Counted from the stretch's first letter, positions 8,624 to 17,236 are shown. The stretch is DNA of 64,000 bases from Lysobacter arvi (GCA_031216755.1 JARUHG010000003.1:419488-483487); one strand, 5' to 3'. Translations and numbers: made by a program. The notes: generated by a model not told the origin, from the sequence alone.

Positions 8624-8651
8624 CCCAACCCCTCTCCCGGAGGGAGAGGGG
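8617..8651. repeat. REP-like palindrome, family A, copy 2 (inverted)
   Basis: CCCTCACCCCAA (8617-8628) followed by CCCCTCTCCCGG/AGGGAGAGGGG (8629-8651). It is the reverse complement arrangement of copy 1, so the pair forms inverted ends around the DUF559 frame. Confidence 0.85.
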
Positions 8652-8686
8652 CCAAACCCCGCGGCAGCAGGGCATGTCGGTCGCGC

Positions 8687-9781
8687 TTACAACACCCCGC
8701 GCCGCATCTGGTCGCGCTCGATGCTCTCGAACAGCGCCTGGAAGTTGCCTTCGCCGAAGCCCTCGTTGCCCTTGCGCTGGATGATCTCGAAGAAGATCGG
8801 GCCGATCGCGTTCTGGGTGAAGATCTGCAGCAGCTTGCGCTGGTGCGTCTCGCGGTCGGCGTCGATCAGGATCTTGTTCTTCTGCAGGCGCGCGACGTCC
8901 TCGTTGTGGCCGGGCACGCGCTGGTCGATCACCTCGAAGTACGTGTCCGGCGTGTCGAGGAACTCGATGCCCGCATCGCGCATCGCCTCGACGGTGTCGT
9001 AGATGTTGTCGGTGAAACAGGCGATGTGCTGGATGCCCTCGCCGTTGTACGCGTCCAGGTATTCGTTGATCTGCGACTTGGGGTCGTTGGATTCGTTCAA
9101 CGGGATGCGCACGATGCCGTCCGGCGCGGTCATCGCCTTCGACACCAGCCCGGTCTTGGCGCCCTTGATGTCGAAGTAGCGGATCTCGCGGAAGTTGAAC
9201 AGCCGCTCGTAGTAGTCCGACCACTTCTGCATGTTGCCGAAGTAGAGGTTGTGCGTGAGGTGGTCGATGAAGGTCAGGCCGAACCCCTTCGGGTTCGCCT
9301 CGGCGCCCTGCACCGGCAGGTAGTCGCCGTCGTAGATCGACCCGGCGCTGCCGTAGCGGTCGACGAGGTACAGCATGCAGTCGCCGATGCCCTTCACCAC
9401 CGGCGCGGCGACGGCGCGCGTCTCGGCCTTGTCGGTGATGGCCTCGCCGCCGTTGCCGACGACGGTGTCGAACACCTTCGACGCGGGCTCCTTGAAGCGG
9501 ATCGCGAATCCGCAGGCGCACGGCCCGTGCTTGGCGGCGAAATCGGCCGCGAAGCTGTCGGGTTCCTCGTTGACCAGGAAGTTCACATCGCCCTGGCGGT
9601 AGACGGTGATCGCGCGGGTCTTGTGGCGCAGCACGGCGCTGAAGCCGAGCTTGCGGAAGTAATCGTGCAGGGCCTCGCCCTGGCCGGCCGGAGCGGCGAA
9701 TTCGACGAACTCGAAGCCGTCGATGCCGAGCGGGTTCTCGAACGTGGTGACCTGCATGCCGAGGTTGGGCTGCGCATTCAT
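8687..9781 (-). CDS. hppD: 4-hydroxyphenylpyruvate dioxygenase
   Basis: A 364-residue non-haem Fe(II) enzyme that converts 4-hydroxyphenylpyruvate to homogentisate, the step before HmgA. Iron ligands are in FIDHLTHNLY (His), GIQHIACFTDN (His) and FFEIIQRKG (Glu), the usual 2-His-1-Glu set of the C-terminal vicinal-oxygen-chelate domain; the degenerate N-terminal domain spans about residues 10-140. ATG 9781 is preferred to the in-frame GTG further up because the protein then begins at the normal family N-terminus. It is divergent from the MarR gene, with a 24-base palindrome between them that likely controls both. Confidence 0.98.
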   Translation of the reverse strand: MNAQPNLGMQVTTFENPLGIDGFEFVEFAAPAGQGEALHDYFRKLGFSAVLRHKTRAITVYRQGDVNFLVNEEPDSFAADFAAKHGPCACGFAIRFKEPASKVFDTVVGNGGEAITDKAETRAVAAPVVKGIGDCMLYLVDRYGSAGSIYDGDYLPVQGAEANPKGFGLTFIDHLTHNLYFGNMQKWSDYYERLFNFREIRYFDIKGAKTGLVSKAMTAPDGIVRIPLNESNDPKSQINEYLDAYNGEGIQHIACFTDNIYDTVEAMRDAGIEFLDTPDTYFEVIDQRVPGHNEDVARLQKNKILIDADRETHQRKLLQIFTQNAIGPIFFEIIQRKGNEGFGEGNFQALFESIERDQMRRGVL

Positions 9782-9848
9782 GGCATTGTTCTCAGATAGC
9801 GGCCCGGCTGTGGGACGGACTTCCGGCCAGGCCATTCGGAAACGACCG

Positions 9849-9872
9849 TTATAGTTTCACCTGAAACCATAA
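9849..9872. promoter_or_regulatory. Palindromic operator between hppD and marR
   Basis: GTTTCA-CC-TGAAAC core (9854-9867) with matching outer arms TTAT (9849-9852) and ATAA (9869-9872), one unpaired base inside each. It lies 18 bases before the marR ATG and 68 before the hppD ATG. Size and symmetry fit a MarR dimer site controlling both promoters. Confidence 0.75.
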
Positions 9873-9889
9873 TCAAGGCACATCGCATC

Positions 9890-10396
9890 ATGAATGCGCG
9901 CGACCCCGGATTTCCCAGGCTGGGCCAACCCCTGCCCGGCCACGCCCAACTCGACCTGGAGCATTTCCTGCCCTATCGGCTGTCGGTGCTGAGCAACCGC
10001 GTGAGCGGCACGATCGCGCGCATCTACACCGAGCGATTCCAGCTCAGCATCACCGAATGGCGGGTGATGGCCGTGCTCGGCCGTTATCCCGGGCTGTCGG
10101 CCAACGAGGTCGCCCAGCGCACCGCGATGGACAAGGTCGCCGTGAGCCGCGCCGTGGCCCGGCTGCTCGACGCCGGACGCCTCGATCGCGAGATCCATGG
10201 CGACGACCGGCGGCGTTCGGTGCTGAAGCTGTCCGAAGGCGGCTATCGCATCTACGACGAGGTGGCGCCGCTGGCGCTCGAGTTCGAGCGGCGCTTGCTC
10301 GATGGGATCGACGATCAGGAACGGGCGGTGTTGTTCCGCTTGCTGGACAAGCTGGATGAGCTGGAGTTGCGGGCCGAGGCGGAAGGGGTGTCGTGA
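9890..10396 (+). CDS. MarR-family regulator, probably of tyrosine catabolism
   Basis: A 168-residue MarR-type winged-helix dimer regulator. The DNA-binding region is about residues 50-105: ITEWRVMAVLGRYPGLSANE, then VAQRTAMDKVAVSRAVARLL (recognition helix) and the wing with DRREIHGDDRRRS-like basic residues. Flanking helices would form the dimer and the ligand pocket. It is divergent from hppD with a perfect 24-base palindrome between, so repression of hppD (and hmgA) relieved by a pathway intermediate such as homogentisate or hydroxyphenylpyruvate is the simplest model; the ligand is inferred from context only. Confidence 0.9.
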   Translation: MNARDPGFPRLGQPLPGHAQLDLEHFLPYRLSVLSNRVSGTIARIYTERFQLSITEWRVMAVLGRYPGLSANEVAQRTAMDKVAVSRAVARLLDAGRLDREIHGDDRRRSVLKLSEGGYRIYDEVAPLALEFERRLLDGIDDQERAVLFRLLDKLDELELRAEAEGVS

Positions 10397-10407
10397 TTCC
10401 GCTGTTG

Positions 10408-10482
10408 TAGTCCGGGTAAGGCCGCAGGCCGCACCCGGGGCTGTCACGCCTGACCGGGTGCGCTTCGCTTACCCGGGCTACA
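10408..10482. repeat. REP-like repeat, family C, inverted pair
   Basis: TAGTCCGGGTAAGG...GCACCCGG (10408-10440) and, inverted, GACCGGGTGCGC...TTACCCGGGCTACA (10452-10482). Two REP-like units facing each other (BIME-like), 3' of marR. Confidence 0.75.
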
Positions 10483-10520
10483 AAGGCTTGTAGTGCTTCA
10501 ACGTGGCCATTCAAACAATA

Positions 10521-10544
10521 ACGGCGACCTTGAGGTCGCCGTTG
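10521..10544. terminator. Hairpin between marR and the POT gene
   Basis: AACGGCGACCT (10521-10531) pairs with AGGTCGCCGTT (10534-10544), followed on the plus strand by GTTCTT. It sits between convergent marR and the peptide transporter and may serve both strands. Confidence 0.6.
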
Positions 10545-10580
10545 TTCTTGAAGCATCGCGATCTGCCAGGCTGCGGGCCT

Positions 10581-10606
10581 GGATCCCGGCTTTCACCGGG
10601 ATGACG
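10581..10606. repeat. REP-like repeat, family B
   Basis: GGATCCCGG-CTTTCA-CCGGGATGACG element, related to those at 63825 and 63895. Confidence 0.75.
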
Positions 10607-10650
10607 CACCGGCAAAGCGGCTCGCGCGAATGCGCGAGCCGGCCGACGCG

Positions 10651-12159
10651 TCACTTCACGCCGTGCATCAGGCGCTGCACCAGCGGCGCGATGAGGAACA
10701 GCAGCACGCCCGGGATCACCAGGGCCCAGAAGCCGAAGGTGTAGCCCGACAGCGCCGACTGCACGTTCATGCCGGTCTCGCCCGACACGTGGCTGGCGAA
10801 GATGCCCGAGAGGTTGTTGCCGATGCCGGTCGACAGGAACCAGCCGCCCATGCCGAAGCCCACCAGGCGCACCGGCGCCAGCTTGGTCACCATCGACAGG
10901 CCGATCGGCGACAGGCACAGCTCGCCGATGGACTGGATCCAGTACACGGCGAACAACGTCCAGAACGGGATCTTCAGCGTCTGCGGGTCCACCAGCGTGG
11001 ACAGCGCGAACATCAGCAGCAGGAACGCCAGGCCGTTGAAGATCAGGCCCAGGCTGAACTTGCGCGGGATCGACGGATTGTGGCGGCCCATCTTCACCCA
11101 GATCCACGCGATGATCGGCGCCAGCGTGATGATCGCCACCGAGTTCACCGACTGGAACCAGCCCACCGGGAACGTCCAGTCGCCGAACTCGCGGTTGACG
11201 ATCTTCTCGGCCAGGAAGCTGAAGGAGCTGCCGGCCTGTTCGAAGAAGCACCAGAACAGCACGTTGAACGCGAAGATGATCAGCATCGCGATCACCATGT
11301 CGCGCTGGCGCGGACCTTCGCGGATGCCTTCCACCAGCAGCAGGATCGCCAGCGCGATGAACATCGCCGTCAGCACCCACTGCAGCGAATCGGCGCCCAT
11401 GCTCAGCAGGAAATAGATGCCGGGGATCGCGACGATCGCGCACAGCGCGGTGATCGCCAGTCGCGCGCGGCTTTCGCTGCCGGCCGGCGGCAGGCCGATG
11501 CCCTGCAACTGGCTGCGGCCGATCCAGAACCACACCAGGCTGATCAGCATGCCGATGCCCGAAGTGATGAACACGACCTTGTAGGCCGGCATGTCGGGCG
11601 TGCCGAACACGTTCTCGGCGAACCAGCCGGTGATCAGCGGCGAGATCATCGCGCCCAGGTTGATGCCCATGTAGAACAGGGTGAAACCGGAGTCGCGGCG
11701 CTCGTCGCCTACGGCGTAGAGCTTGCCGACCATCGTCGAGATGTTCGGCTTGAACAGGCCGTTGCCGGCGATGATCGTGGCCAGGCCGAGCTTGAACACC
11801 TCATGGTTCGGCATTGCGATCATGAACAAGCCGGCGGCCATGATCACGGCGCCGAGCAGGATGGATCGCTGGTAGCCGATCACGCGGTCGGCCACGTAGC
11901 CGCCGAAGATCGCGGCGGCATACACCAGCGCCAGGTACGCGCCGTAGAGCTGGTTGGCGGGCGTCTCGCCCGTGCCGCTGCCGTCGTAGAACTGCGCGAC
12001 GATGTAGAGCACGAGCGCCCAACGGATGCCGTAGAACGCGAAGCGCTCCCAGAACTCCGTCATGAAGAGCATCCACAGCGGGCGCGGATGGCCCATGGTC
12101 TGCGGGAATGCGGGAAGTGGCGCGGCCGGGCCGGGCGCGGATGGTGCGGTTCCGCTCAT
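10651..12159 (-). CDS. POT/PTR2-family proton-coupled oligopeptide transporter
   Basis: A 502-residue inner-membrane symporter for di- and tripeptides, driven by the proton gradient. The proton-coupling ExxER motif is present as EFWERFAFYG in helix 1, and the PTR2 signature as FYMGINLGAM. Twelve to fourteen helices are visible. The ATG at 12159 is chosen over one 33 bases upstream because AGGGGAT lies 6 bases before it. Peptide import suits the neighbouring tyrosine and tryptophan catabolic genes. The exact peptide range cannot be told. Confidence 0.95.
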   Translation of the reverse strand: MSGTAPSAPGPAAPLPAFPQTMGHPRPLWMLFMTEFWERFAFYGIRWALVLYIVAQFYDGSGTGETPANQLYGAYLALVYAAAIFGGYVADRVIGYQRSILLGAVIMAAGLFMIAMPNHEVFKLGLATIIAGNGLFKPNISTMVGKLYAVGDERRDSGFTLFYMGINLGAMISPLITGWFAENVFGTPDMPAYKVVFITSGIGMLISLVWFWIGRSQLQGIGLPPAGSESRARLAITALCAIVAIPGIYFLLSMGADSLQWVLTAMFIALAILLLVEGIREGPRQRDMVIAMLIIFAFNVLFWCFFEQAGSSFSFLAEKIVNREFGDWTFPVGWFQSVNSVAIITLAPIIAWIWVKMGRHNPSIPRKFSLGLIFNGLAFLLLMFALSTLVDPQTLKIPFWTLFAVYWIQSIGELCLSPIGLSMVTKLAPVRLVGFGMGGWFLSTGIGNNLSGIFASHVSGETGMNVQSALSGYTFGFWALVIPGVLLFLIAPLVQRLMHGVK

Positions 12160-12315
12160 GCGGTATCCCCTGTGTGGATCAAGTACTGACAAAAGGAAAA
12201 CCCACGCCGGGCGGCACGGGACCGGGGAGGATTACCGGCCGGCGCCTGATCCGTCAAACCGCGTGAACGCGCCGAAGTCGTGCTGCGACGCAGCATCGCG
12301 CCTGAACTGGGACGA

Positions 12316-12744
12316 TCAGGGGCGGCCGGCGGCACCGGCGGTCTCGACCGCCAGAGCAAGCAAATGCGGGAAGTCCGGATGCGCATCGCGCAGCATCGCC
12401 TGCGCCTCGTCCAGCGCGCACCAGCGCAGCTCGGCGTGCTCGGCAAGGTTGGCGGGCTCTCCGCTCCAGGTCGCGATGCGGTAGAGCCGAAGGCGCCACG
12501 GCTCAGGTGCGGCACCTTCGAGCGCGCCCAGAAGCGATACATCGTCGGCCTCCACCACGATGCCCAGTTCCTCGACGAGTTCGCGAACGATCGCCTGCTC
12601 CCCGCTTTCGCCTGCCTCGACGTGTCCGCCGAAGACGTCCCACGCGCCGGCGAGCCAGTCGCAATCGTCGCGCCGCCGGCCGAGCAGAACGCGTCCGTCG
12701 CGCACCAGCAGCGCCCCGACGCAGTCGTGCACGCCCGAGGCCAT
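12316..12744 (-). CDS. NUDIX hydrolase
   Basis: A 142-residue MutT/NUDIX protein with a full NUDIX box, GGHVEAGESGEQAIVRELVE then ELGI (G-x5-E-x7-RE-xx-EE-xG), which binds Mg2+ for pyrophosphate hydrolysis of a nucleoside-diphosphate-X substrate. ATG 12744 lies 5 bases after the kynA stop, and its Shine-Dalgarno GAGGT is inside the kynA 3' end, so it is probably translationally coupled to kynA. Substrate unknown. The link with tryptophan degradation is positional only. Confidence 0.9.
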   Translation of the reverse strand: MASGVHDCVGALLVRDGRVLLGRRRDDCDWLAGAWDVFGGHVEAGESGEQAIVRELVEELGIVVEADDVSLLGALEGAAPEPWRLRLYRIATWSGEPANLAEHAELRWCALDEAQAMLRDAHPDFPHLLALAVETAGAAGRP

Positions 12745-12749
12745 CGCGT

Positions 12750-13634
12750 TTACCTCGGCGGCGCCACGCCGTAGCCGGCCTTGGCCCCGATCATCGTGCG
12801 CACGTCGAACAGTTCGGGGAAGAAGGTCAGTTCCAAGGCCTGCTTGAGGAAGCCCACGCCGCTGGATCCCCCGGTGCCGCGCTTGAAACCGATGATGCGC
12901 ATCACCGTGCGCATGTGGCGGAAGCGCCACAGCTGGAACTGGCTTTCTAGATCGACCAGGTCCTCGCACAGGTGGTACGCCGCCCAGTGCGCGTCGACGT
13001 CCTCGTAGATGCGCTCGAACACCGGCAGCAGCTCCGGATCGGCCACGTGCGACTGCGACCAGTCGCGCTCGACGTGGCGCGCCGGCACCGCGTGCCCGTG
13101 ACGCGCGAGATAGCGCAGGACCTCGTCGTAGAGGCTCGGCGATTCAAGCACGTCGCGCAGCACGGTTTCGGCTTTCGCATCGTGCGAGAACACCTTCAGC
13201 ATCGAGGCGTTCTTGTTGCCGAGCAGAAATTCGATCGTGCGGTATTGCAACGACTGGAAGCCGGACGACGGCCCGAGGATTTCCCGGAACTCCATGTATT
13301 CCGACGGCGTCAGCGTTTCCAGCACCGACCACATCTCGGTGAGCTGGCGCAGGATGTTCTTGCAGCGCGCGAAGATCTTCTGGCATTCGCCCAGGCGGTC
13401 CTCGCGCAGGTTCGCGATGGCCGCCTTGAGCTCGTGGATCATCAGCTTCATCCACAGCTCGGCCACCTGGTGCTGCACGATGAACAGCAGTTCGTCGTGA
13501 TGCGGCGGATTGGACAGCCGCTGCTGCGCCGACAGCAGCGTGTCGAGCTGCAGGTAGCCGGAATAGCTCATCCGTCCTTCGAAGTCGGTGTGGATGCTCG
13601 ATTCCAGTTCGCGCTCGTTCTTCTCGACCGTCAT
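12750..13634 (-). CDS. kynA: Tryptophan 2,3-dioxygenase
   Basis: A 294-residue haem enzyme that opens the indole ring of L-tryptophan to N-formylkynurenine, the first step of the kynurenine pathway. The proximal haem ligand is in [16 protein letters not shown], followed by the substrate-binding loop GTGGSSG; the distal His is in [11 protein letters not shown]. Length agrees with Xanthomonas TDO (298). The ATG at 13634 gives the usual N-terminus. A NUDIX gene follows 5 bases later. Other kynurenine-pathway genes are not in this window. Confidence 0.98.
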   Translation of the reverse strand: MTVEKNERELESSIHTDFEGRMSYSGYLQLDTLLSAQQRLSNPPHHDELLFIVQHQVAELWMKLMIHELKAAIANLREDRLGECQKIFARCKNILRQLTEMWSVLETLTPSEYMEFREILGPSSGFQSLQYRTIEFLLGNKNASMLKVFSHDAKAETVLRDVLESPSLYDEVLRYLARHGHAVPARHVERDWSQSHVADPELLPVFERIYEDVDAHWAAYHLCEDLVDLESQFQLWRFRHMRTVMRIIGFKRGTGGSSGVGFLKQALELTFFPELFDVRTMIGAKAGYGVAPPR

Positions 13635-13736
13635 TGCAGGCTCGGGTGACGCCGGATCGTTCCGGTCAGGGCCCAAAAGGGTAGCGCATCGGCATCTGCC
13701 GCCCCGCACGCGCTTGGTCATCGACATGAAACACCC

Positions 13737-14314
13737 GCGACGGACGGTGCGACCGTGGTGGCGCTCGCGTTCGACGCGGACGTTGCCCTGGCGTCAACGT
13801 TCCCGCCGGCTGGAGCTGCGCTGCGCCGGTGCGCGATACCGCCACGACCACCGTCACCTGCACGCGCGCCGCGCTCGCCTCGCAACACGGTGCCACGTTC
13901 CACGGTGTGCACCGCCATCCCCGCACTTGCGAACGGGTCCGCCGTGCGCATGGCCGTCGCGGTGCACTCGCAGACACGCGATCCGGCGAACGCCGACAAC
14001 GATGCCGCCGCGCGGGTCAGCGTGGTGACCGCGGCCGATCTGTCCGTGCACATCGAAGGCGGTGTGCTGCCGCCATCGCCGCATCGTCTGGCTGGTCGTG
14101 CGCACGCACCGTGACCAGCGCGGGCTTCCGCGCGCGGTGCACGCGCAACACCGCGCGTTATGTCCGCGTGCCGTGGTTCGCCTTTGCCATCGTCGTGCCG
14201 GAGCGACCGCGGACCGGTACGCAACTGGCGCTCATCGCGCACGTCGCGTTGGCCACGCCCGACCCGGACGCGTCCGACAACACCGACACGCTACGAGTGG
14301 CCATCCGCCGCTGA
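13737..14314 (+). pseudogene. Decayed DUF11-repeat surface protein, C-terminal remnant
   Basis: No single frame is open, but successive frames spell DUF11-type repeats. In order: [20 protein letters not shown] in one frame; a shift of one, then GWSCAAPVRDTATTTVTCT and ALASQHGATFH; back to the first frame for IPALANGSAVRMAVAVHSQT then NADNDAAARVSVVTAADLSV; then a deleted stretch and GWSCARTVTSAGF, TQLALIAHVALATPDPDASD, NTDTLRVAIRR and TGA at 14312-14314. At least two shifts and one deletion are needed. DUF11 proteins are exported, Ala/Thr/Val-rich adhesin-like repeats. No start or signal peptide remains. A hairpin terminator still follows. Confidence 0.75.
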
Positions 14315-14336
14315 TCGGCCGGAAAACGATCCGGGG

Positions 14337-14355
14337 GGCGCGGCGATGCCGCGCC
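14337..14355 (+). terminator. Terminator behind the DUF11 remnant
   Basis: GGCGCGGC (14337-14344), loop GAT, GCCGCGCC (14348-14355), then TTT. It is correctly placed for the decayed gene ending at 14314. Confidence 0.7.
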
Positions 14356-14662
14356 TTTCCGCTCGCGTTCTCGCCGTTACCGCGGCCCGCATTCAGGCAC
14401 GCTCCATACCGCCGCGTCCGGCGCCGTGTAGCGTCTTTTCCGCAAAGTTGCATGCCGCACCGCGCAACGGGCCTTGACGCGGCCTTGGGTATCATCGCGA
14501 GCAACAGCGCGTCGTTCGGGCCCGGTTATCGCGGCCGGCTGCGCGCCTCGGAGCCAGGTCGGAGATGCCCGGCCCAGCCCTCCGAACGGTCCCTGCCGGC
14601 ACTGGATCCGGGACGCGGCCGCTTCGGCTCCCTGTCACCGACACCCAGTCAGGACTCCCGCG

Positions 14663-15733
14663 ATGACGGTCGCCGCGACCTTCGAAATCGAATACCTGCA
14701 ATACCTCGGCCCCGACGGCAAGCCCGTCGCCGAACTTCCCGCCGCATTCCGCGATCCCAAGGCACTGCTGCCGCTATTCAAGCAGATGCTGTTCGTGCGC
14801 ACGTTCGACGCGAAAGCCATCGCGCTGCAGCGCACGGGCAAGCTCGGCACCTATGCCAGCTGCCTCGGCCACGAGGCCACGCACGTGGGCATCGGCGCGT
14901 CGATGCAACCCGACGACGTGTTCGCACCGAGTTATCGCGAATACGGCGCGCAGTTCATGCGCGGCGTGCTGCCCCGCGAGGTACTGCTGTACTGGGGCGG
15001 CGACGAACGCGGCAACGACTTCTCCGGCCCGAAGCAGGACTACGCCTGGTGCGTGCCGATCTCGACGCAGTGCCTGCACGCCGCCGGCGCGGCGCTGAAG
15101 TTCAAGCTGATGAAGCAGAAGCAGCTGGCCGTGGCGTGCTGCGGTGACGGCGGCTCCTCGAAGACCGACTTCTACGCCGCGCTCAATTCGGCCGGTGCAT
15201 ACCAGTTGCCGCTGATCCTGTGCGTGGTGAACAACGGCTGGGCGATTTCGGTCCCGCGCTCGGCGCAGACCGGCGCGAAGACGCTCGCGCAGAAGGGCCT
15301 GGCCGGCGGCCTGCATAGCCTGCAGGTGGACGGCAACGACCTGATCGCCGTGCTCGAAGGCATGCGCCGCGCGAGCGAACGCGCGCGCAGCGGCGAAGGC
15401 GGCAGCGTGATCGAGTTCATGACCTATCGCCTGCACGACCACACCACGGCCGACGACGCGCGCCGCTACCGCAACGAGGACGAAGTGAAGGACGCCTGGA
15501 CGCGCGAGCCGATTGCCCGCCTGCGTGCGTACCTCACCGCGCAGGGGGTCTGGAGCGAAGCGGAGGAGAAGGGCTGGGCCGACGAATGCGCATCGAAGGT
15601 CGACGTCGAGATCAACGCGTACCTGGAGACGCCGGTGCAGCCGGTCGAAGCGATGTTCGACTACCTCTACGCCGATCCGCCCCCGGACCTGCTGGCGCAA
15701 CGCGCCTTCGCGCTCGCACAGGAGGGCCGCTGA
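14663..15733 (+). CDS. pdhA: 2-oxoacid dehydrogenase E1 alpha (pyruvate or branched-chain type)
   Basis: A 356-residue E1 alpha subunit. With E1 beta it uses thiamine diphosphate to decarboxylate a 2-oxoacid and pass the acyl group to lipoyl-E2. The ThDP motif runs from GDG (161-163) to NN (190-191), the standard GDG-x26-NN; HDHTTADDARRYR is the conserved phosphorylation-loop equivalent. ATG 14663 follows CAGGA. The stop TGA overlaps the E1 beta ATG (TGATG). The heterodimeric type is used for pyruvate in Gram-positives and for branched-chain oxoacids in many proteobacteria; iso-branched fatty acids dominate in Lysobacter, so a branched-chain role is a live alternative to pyruvate. Confidence 0.93.
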   Translation: MTVAATFEIEYLQYLGPDGKPVAELPAAFRDPKALLPLFKQMLFVRTFDAKAIALQRTGKLGTYASCLGHEATHVGIGASMQPDDVFAPSYREYGAQFMRGVLPREVLLYWGGDERGNDFSGPKQDYAWCVPISTQCLHAAGAALKFKLMKQKQLAVACCGDGGSSKTDFYAALNSAGAYQLPLILCVVNNGWAISVPRSAQTGAKTLAQKGLAGGLHSLQVDGNDLIAVLEGMRRASERARSGEGGSVIEFMTYRLHDHTTADDARRYRNEDEVKDAWTREPIARLRAYLTAQGVWSEAEEKGWADECASKVDVEINAYLETPVQPVEAMFDYLYADPPPDLLAQRAFALAQEGR

Positions 15734-16773
15734 TGAACGCCGAGGACACCTCCCTGAGGAGCGGGTCGAAGATCGACGCCAAGGCCGCCACGCCCACCGC
15801 GATCACGCTGATCGAAGCCATCACGCAGGCGCTCGCCTACGAGATGCGCGCGGACGACAAGGTGCTCGTGCTGGGCGAGGACGTCGGCGTGAACGGCGGC
15901 GTGTTCCGCGCGACCGCCGGCCTGCAGCAGCAGTTCGGGCCCGAGCGCGTGCTCGATACGCCGCTGGATGAAACGACGATCGCCGGCCTCACCGTCGGCC
16001 TCGCGTCGCAGGGCATGAAGCCGGTCGCCGAATCGCAGTTCGACGGCTTCGTCTACCCGATGGTCGACCACATCATCTGCCACGCGGCGCGTTTCCGTTA
16101 CCGCACGCGCGGCCGCCTCACCTGCCCGATGGTGTTGCGCGTGCCGTGGGGCGGCGGCATCCGCGCGCCGGAACACCACAGCGAGGCGAACGAAGCCATC
16201 TTCACCAACGTGCCGGGCCTGCGCGTGGTGATGCCCTCCTCGCCCGCGCGTGCCTACGGCCTGCTGCTCGCCGCGATCCGCGATCCGGATCCGGTGATCT
16301 TCATGGAACCCAAGCGCATCTATCGCCAGTACAAGGAAGTCGTGCCCGACGACGGCGAAGCGCTGCCGCTGGACGTGTGCTACGTGCTGCGCGACGGCAC
16401 CGACGTCACGCTGGTGACGTGGGGCGCGCAGGTGAAGGAAGCGCTGGAAGCGGCGGAAAAGCTCGCCGGCGAAGGCATCAGCGCCGAGGTCATCGACGTG
16501 GCGACGCTGCGTCCGCTCGACTTCGACACGATCGCCGAATCGGTCAGCCGCACCGGCCGTTGCGTGATCGTGCACGAGGCGCCGAAGACGGCCGGTTTCG
16601 GCGCGGAGATCGCCGCACGGCTGGCCGAGGAATCGATGTTCGACCTGCTTGCGCCGGTGGAGCGCGTGACCGGCTACGACACGCACATCCCGCTGTTCCG
16701 CCTGGAAATGAAGTACCTGCCGAGCGTCGACCGGATCGTCGCAGCGGCCAGGCGCACCCTGGCGGCGAGCTGA
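15733..16773 (+). CDS. pdhB: 2-oxoacid dehydrogenase E1 beta
   Basis: A 346-residue beta subunit, partner of E1 alpha. The N-terminal Pyr domain has the conserved GEDVGVNGGVFRATAGL and ESQFDGFVYP segments, with the catalytic Glu in the DTPLDE region; the C-terminal transketolase domain starts near residue 215. The start overlaps the E1 alpha stop by one base and has GGAGGG in front, so translation is coupled. The ~20-residue N-terminal tail before AITLIEA is longer than usual and of low complexity. The complex substrate is undecided, as for E1 alpha. Confidence 0.95.
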   Translation: MNAEDTSLRSGSKIDAKAATPTAITLIEAITQALAYEMRADDKVLVLGEDVGVNGGVFRATAGLQQQFGPERVLDTPLDETTIAGLTVGLASQGMKPVAESQFDGFVYPMVDHIICHAARFRYRTRGRLTCPMVLRVPWGGGIRAPEHHSEANEAIFTNVPGLRVVMPSSPARAYGLLLAAIRDPDPVIFMEPKRIYRQYKEVVPDDGEALPLDVCYVLRDGTDVTLVTWGAQVKEALEAAEKLAGEGISAEVIDVATLRPLDFDTIAESVSRTGRCVIVHEAPKTAGFGAEIAARLAEESMFDLLAPVERVTGYDTHIPLFRLEMKYLPSVDRIVAAARRTLAAS

Positions 16774-16776
16774 CGC

Positions 16777-17139
16777 ATGCGCCACGCACGCGTCGTCGTA
16801 CCGCACCGCGCGCCGGATCGACCGCCGATCCGGCTCGCGCGAGGCGATGCCGTGCACCTGGGCGATCGCGACACGGACTGGCCGGAGTTCGTGTGGACCA
16901 CGATCGCCGAAGGCCACGAGGGCTGGGTGCCGGCGAAGCTGTTCGATCGCGAACAGGGGCCGGCCACCGCACTCGAGGATTACGACACGCGCGAGCTCGA
17001 TACGCAGGCCGACGAAGTGGTGACGCTGCAGTACGAACTGGCCGGCTGGTGGTGGGCGCGCAACGCGCTCGGCCACCAGGGATGGATCCCGGCGCGCTCG
17101 CTCGAACTGCTCGACGACGACGACGGCGAGGACGCATGA
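16777..17139 (+). CDS. Tandem SH3-like domain protein in the E1-E2 operon
   Basis: A 120-residue cytoplasmic protein made of two similar SH3-like modules: residues ~20-58 (RGDAVHLGDRDTDWPEF then GHEGWVPAKLF) and ~70-112 (ELDTQADEVVTLQYELAGWW then GHQGWIPARSLE). The GHEGWVPA/GHQGWIPA pair shows an internal duplication. It starts 3 bases after the E1 beta stop and is followed by E2, so it is in the operon and may help assemble or tether the complex; that role is inference. An acidic tail LLDDDDGEDA ends the protein. No enzyme motif is seen. Confidence 0.8.
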   Translation: MRHARVVVPHRAPDRPPIRLARGDAVHLGDRDTDWPEFVWTTIAEGHEGWVPAKLFDREQGPATALEDYDTRELDTQADEVVTLQYELAGWWWARNALGHQGWIPARSLELLDDDDGEDA

Positions 17140-17236
17140 CCGCAACGATCGCGGTTTCCACGTTCCGCCATTGAAAACACCTGCCCGCCGCGCGCCGCGC
17201 GAGGGCTCCACCGCACTCCAACGAGACAACGACCGT

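Noticed and set aside
10408..10606. CRISPR-like array between marR and the POT gene
   Set aside because: The units are two unlike REP families and a terminator, not regular repeats with spacers.
14315..14662. Possible promoter TTGACG...TATCAT before E1 alpha
   Set aside because: The spacing between the two hexamers is only 10 bases, too short for a sigma-70 promoter.
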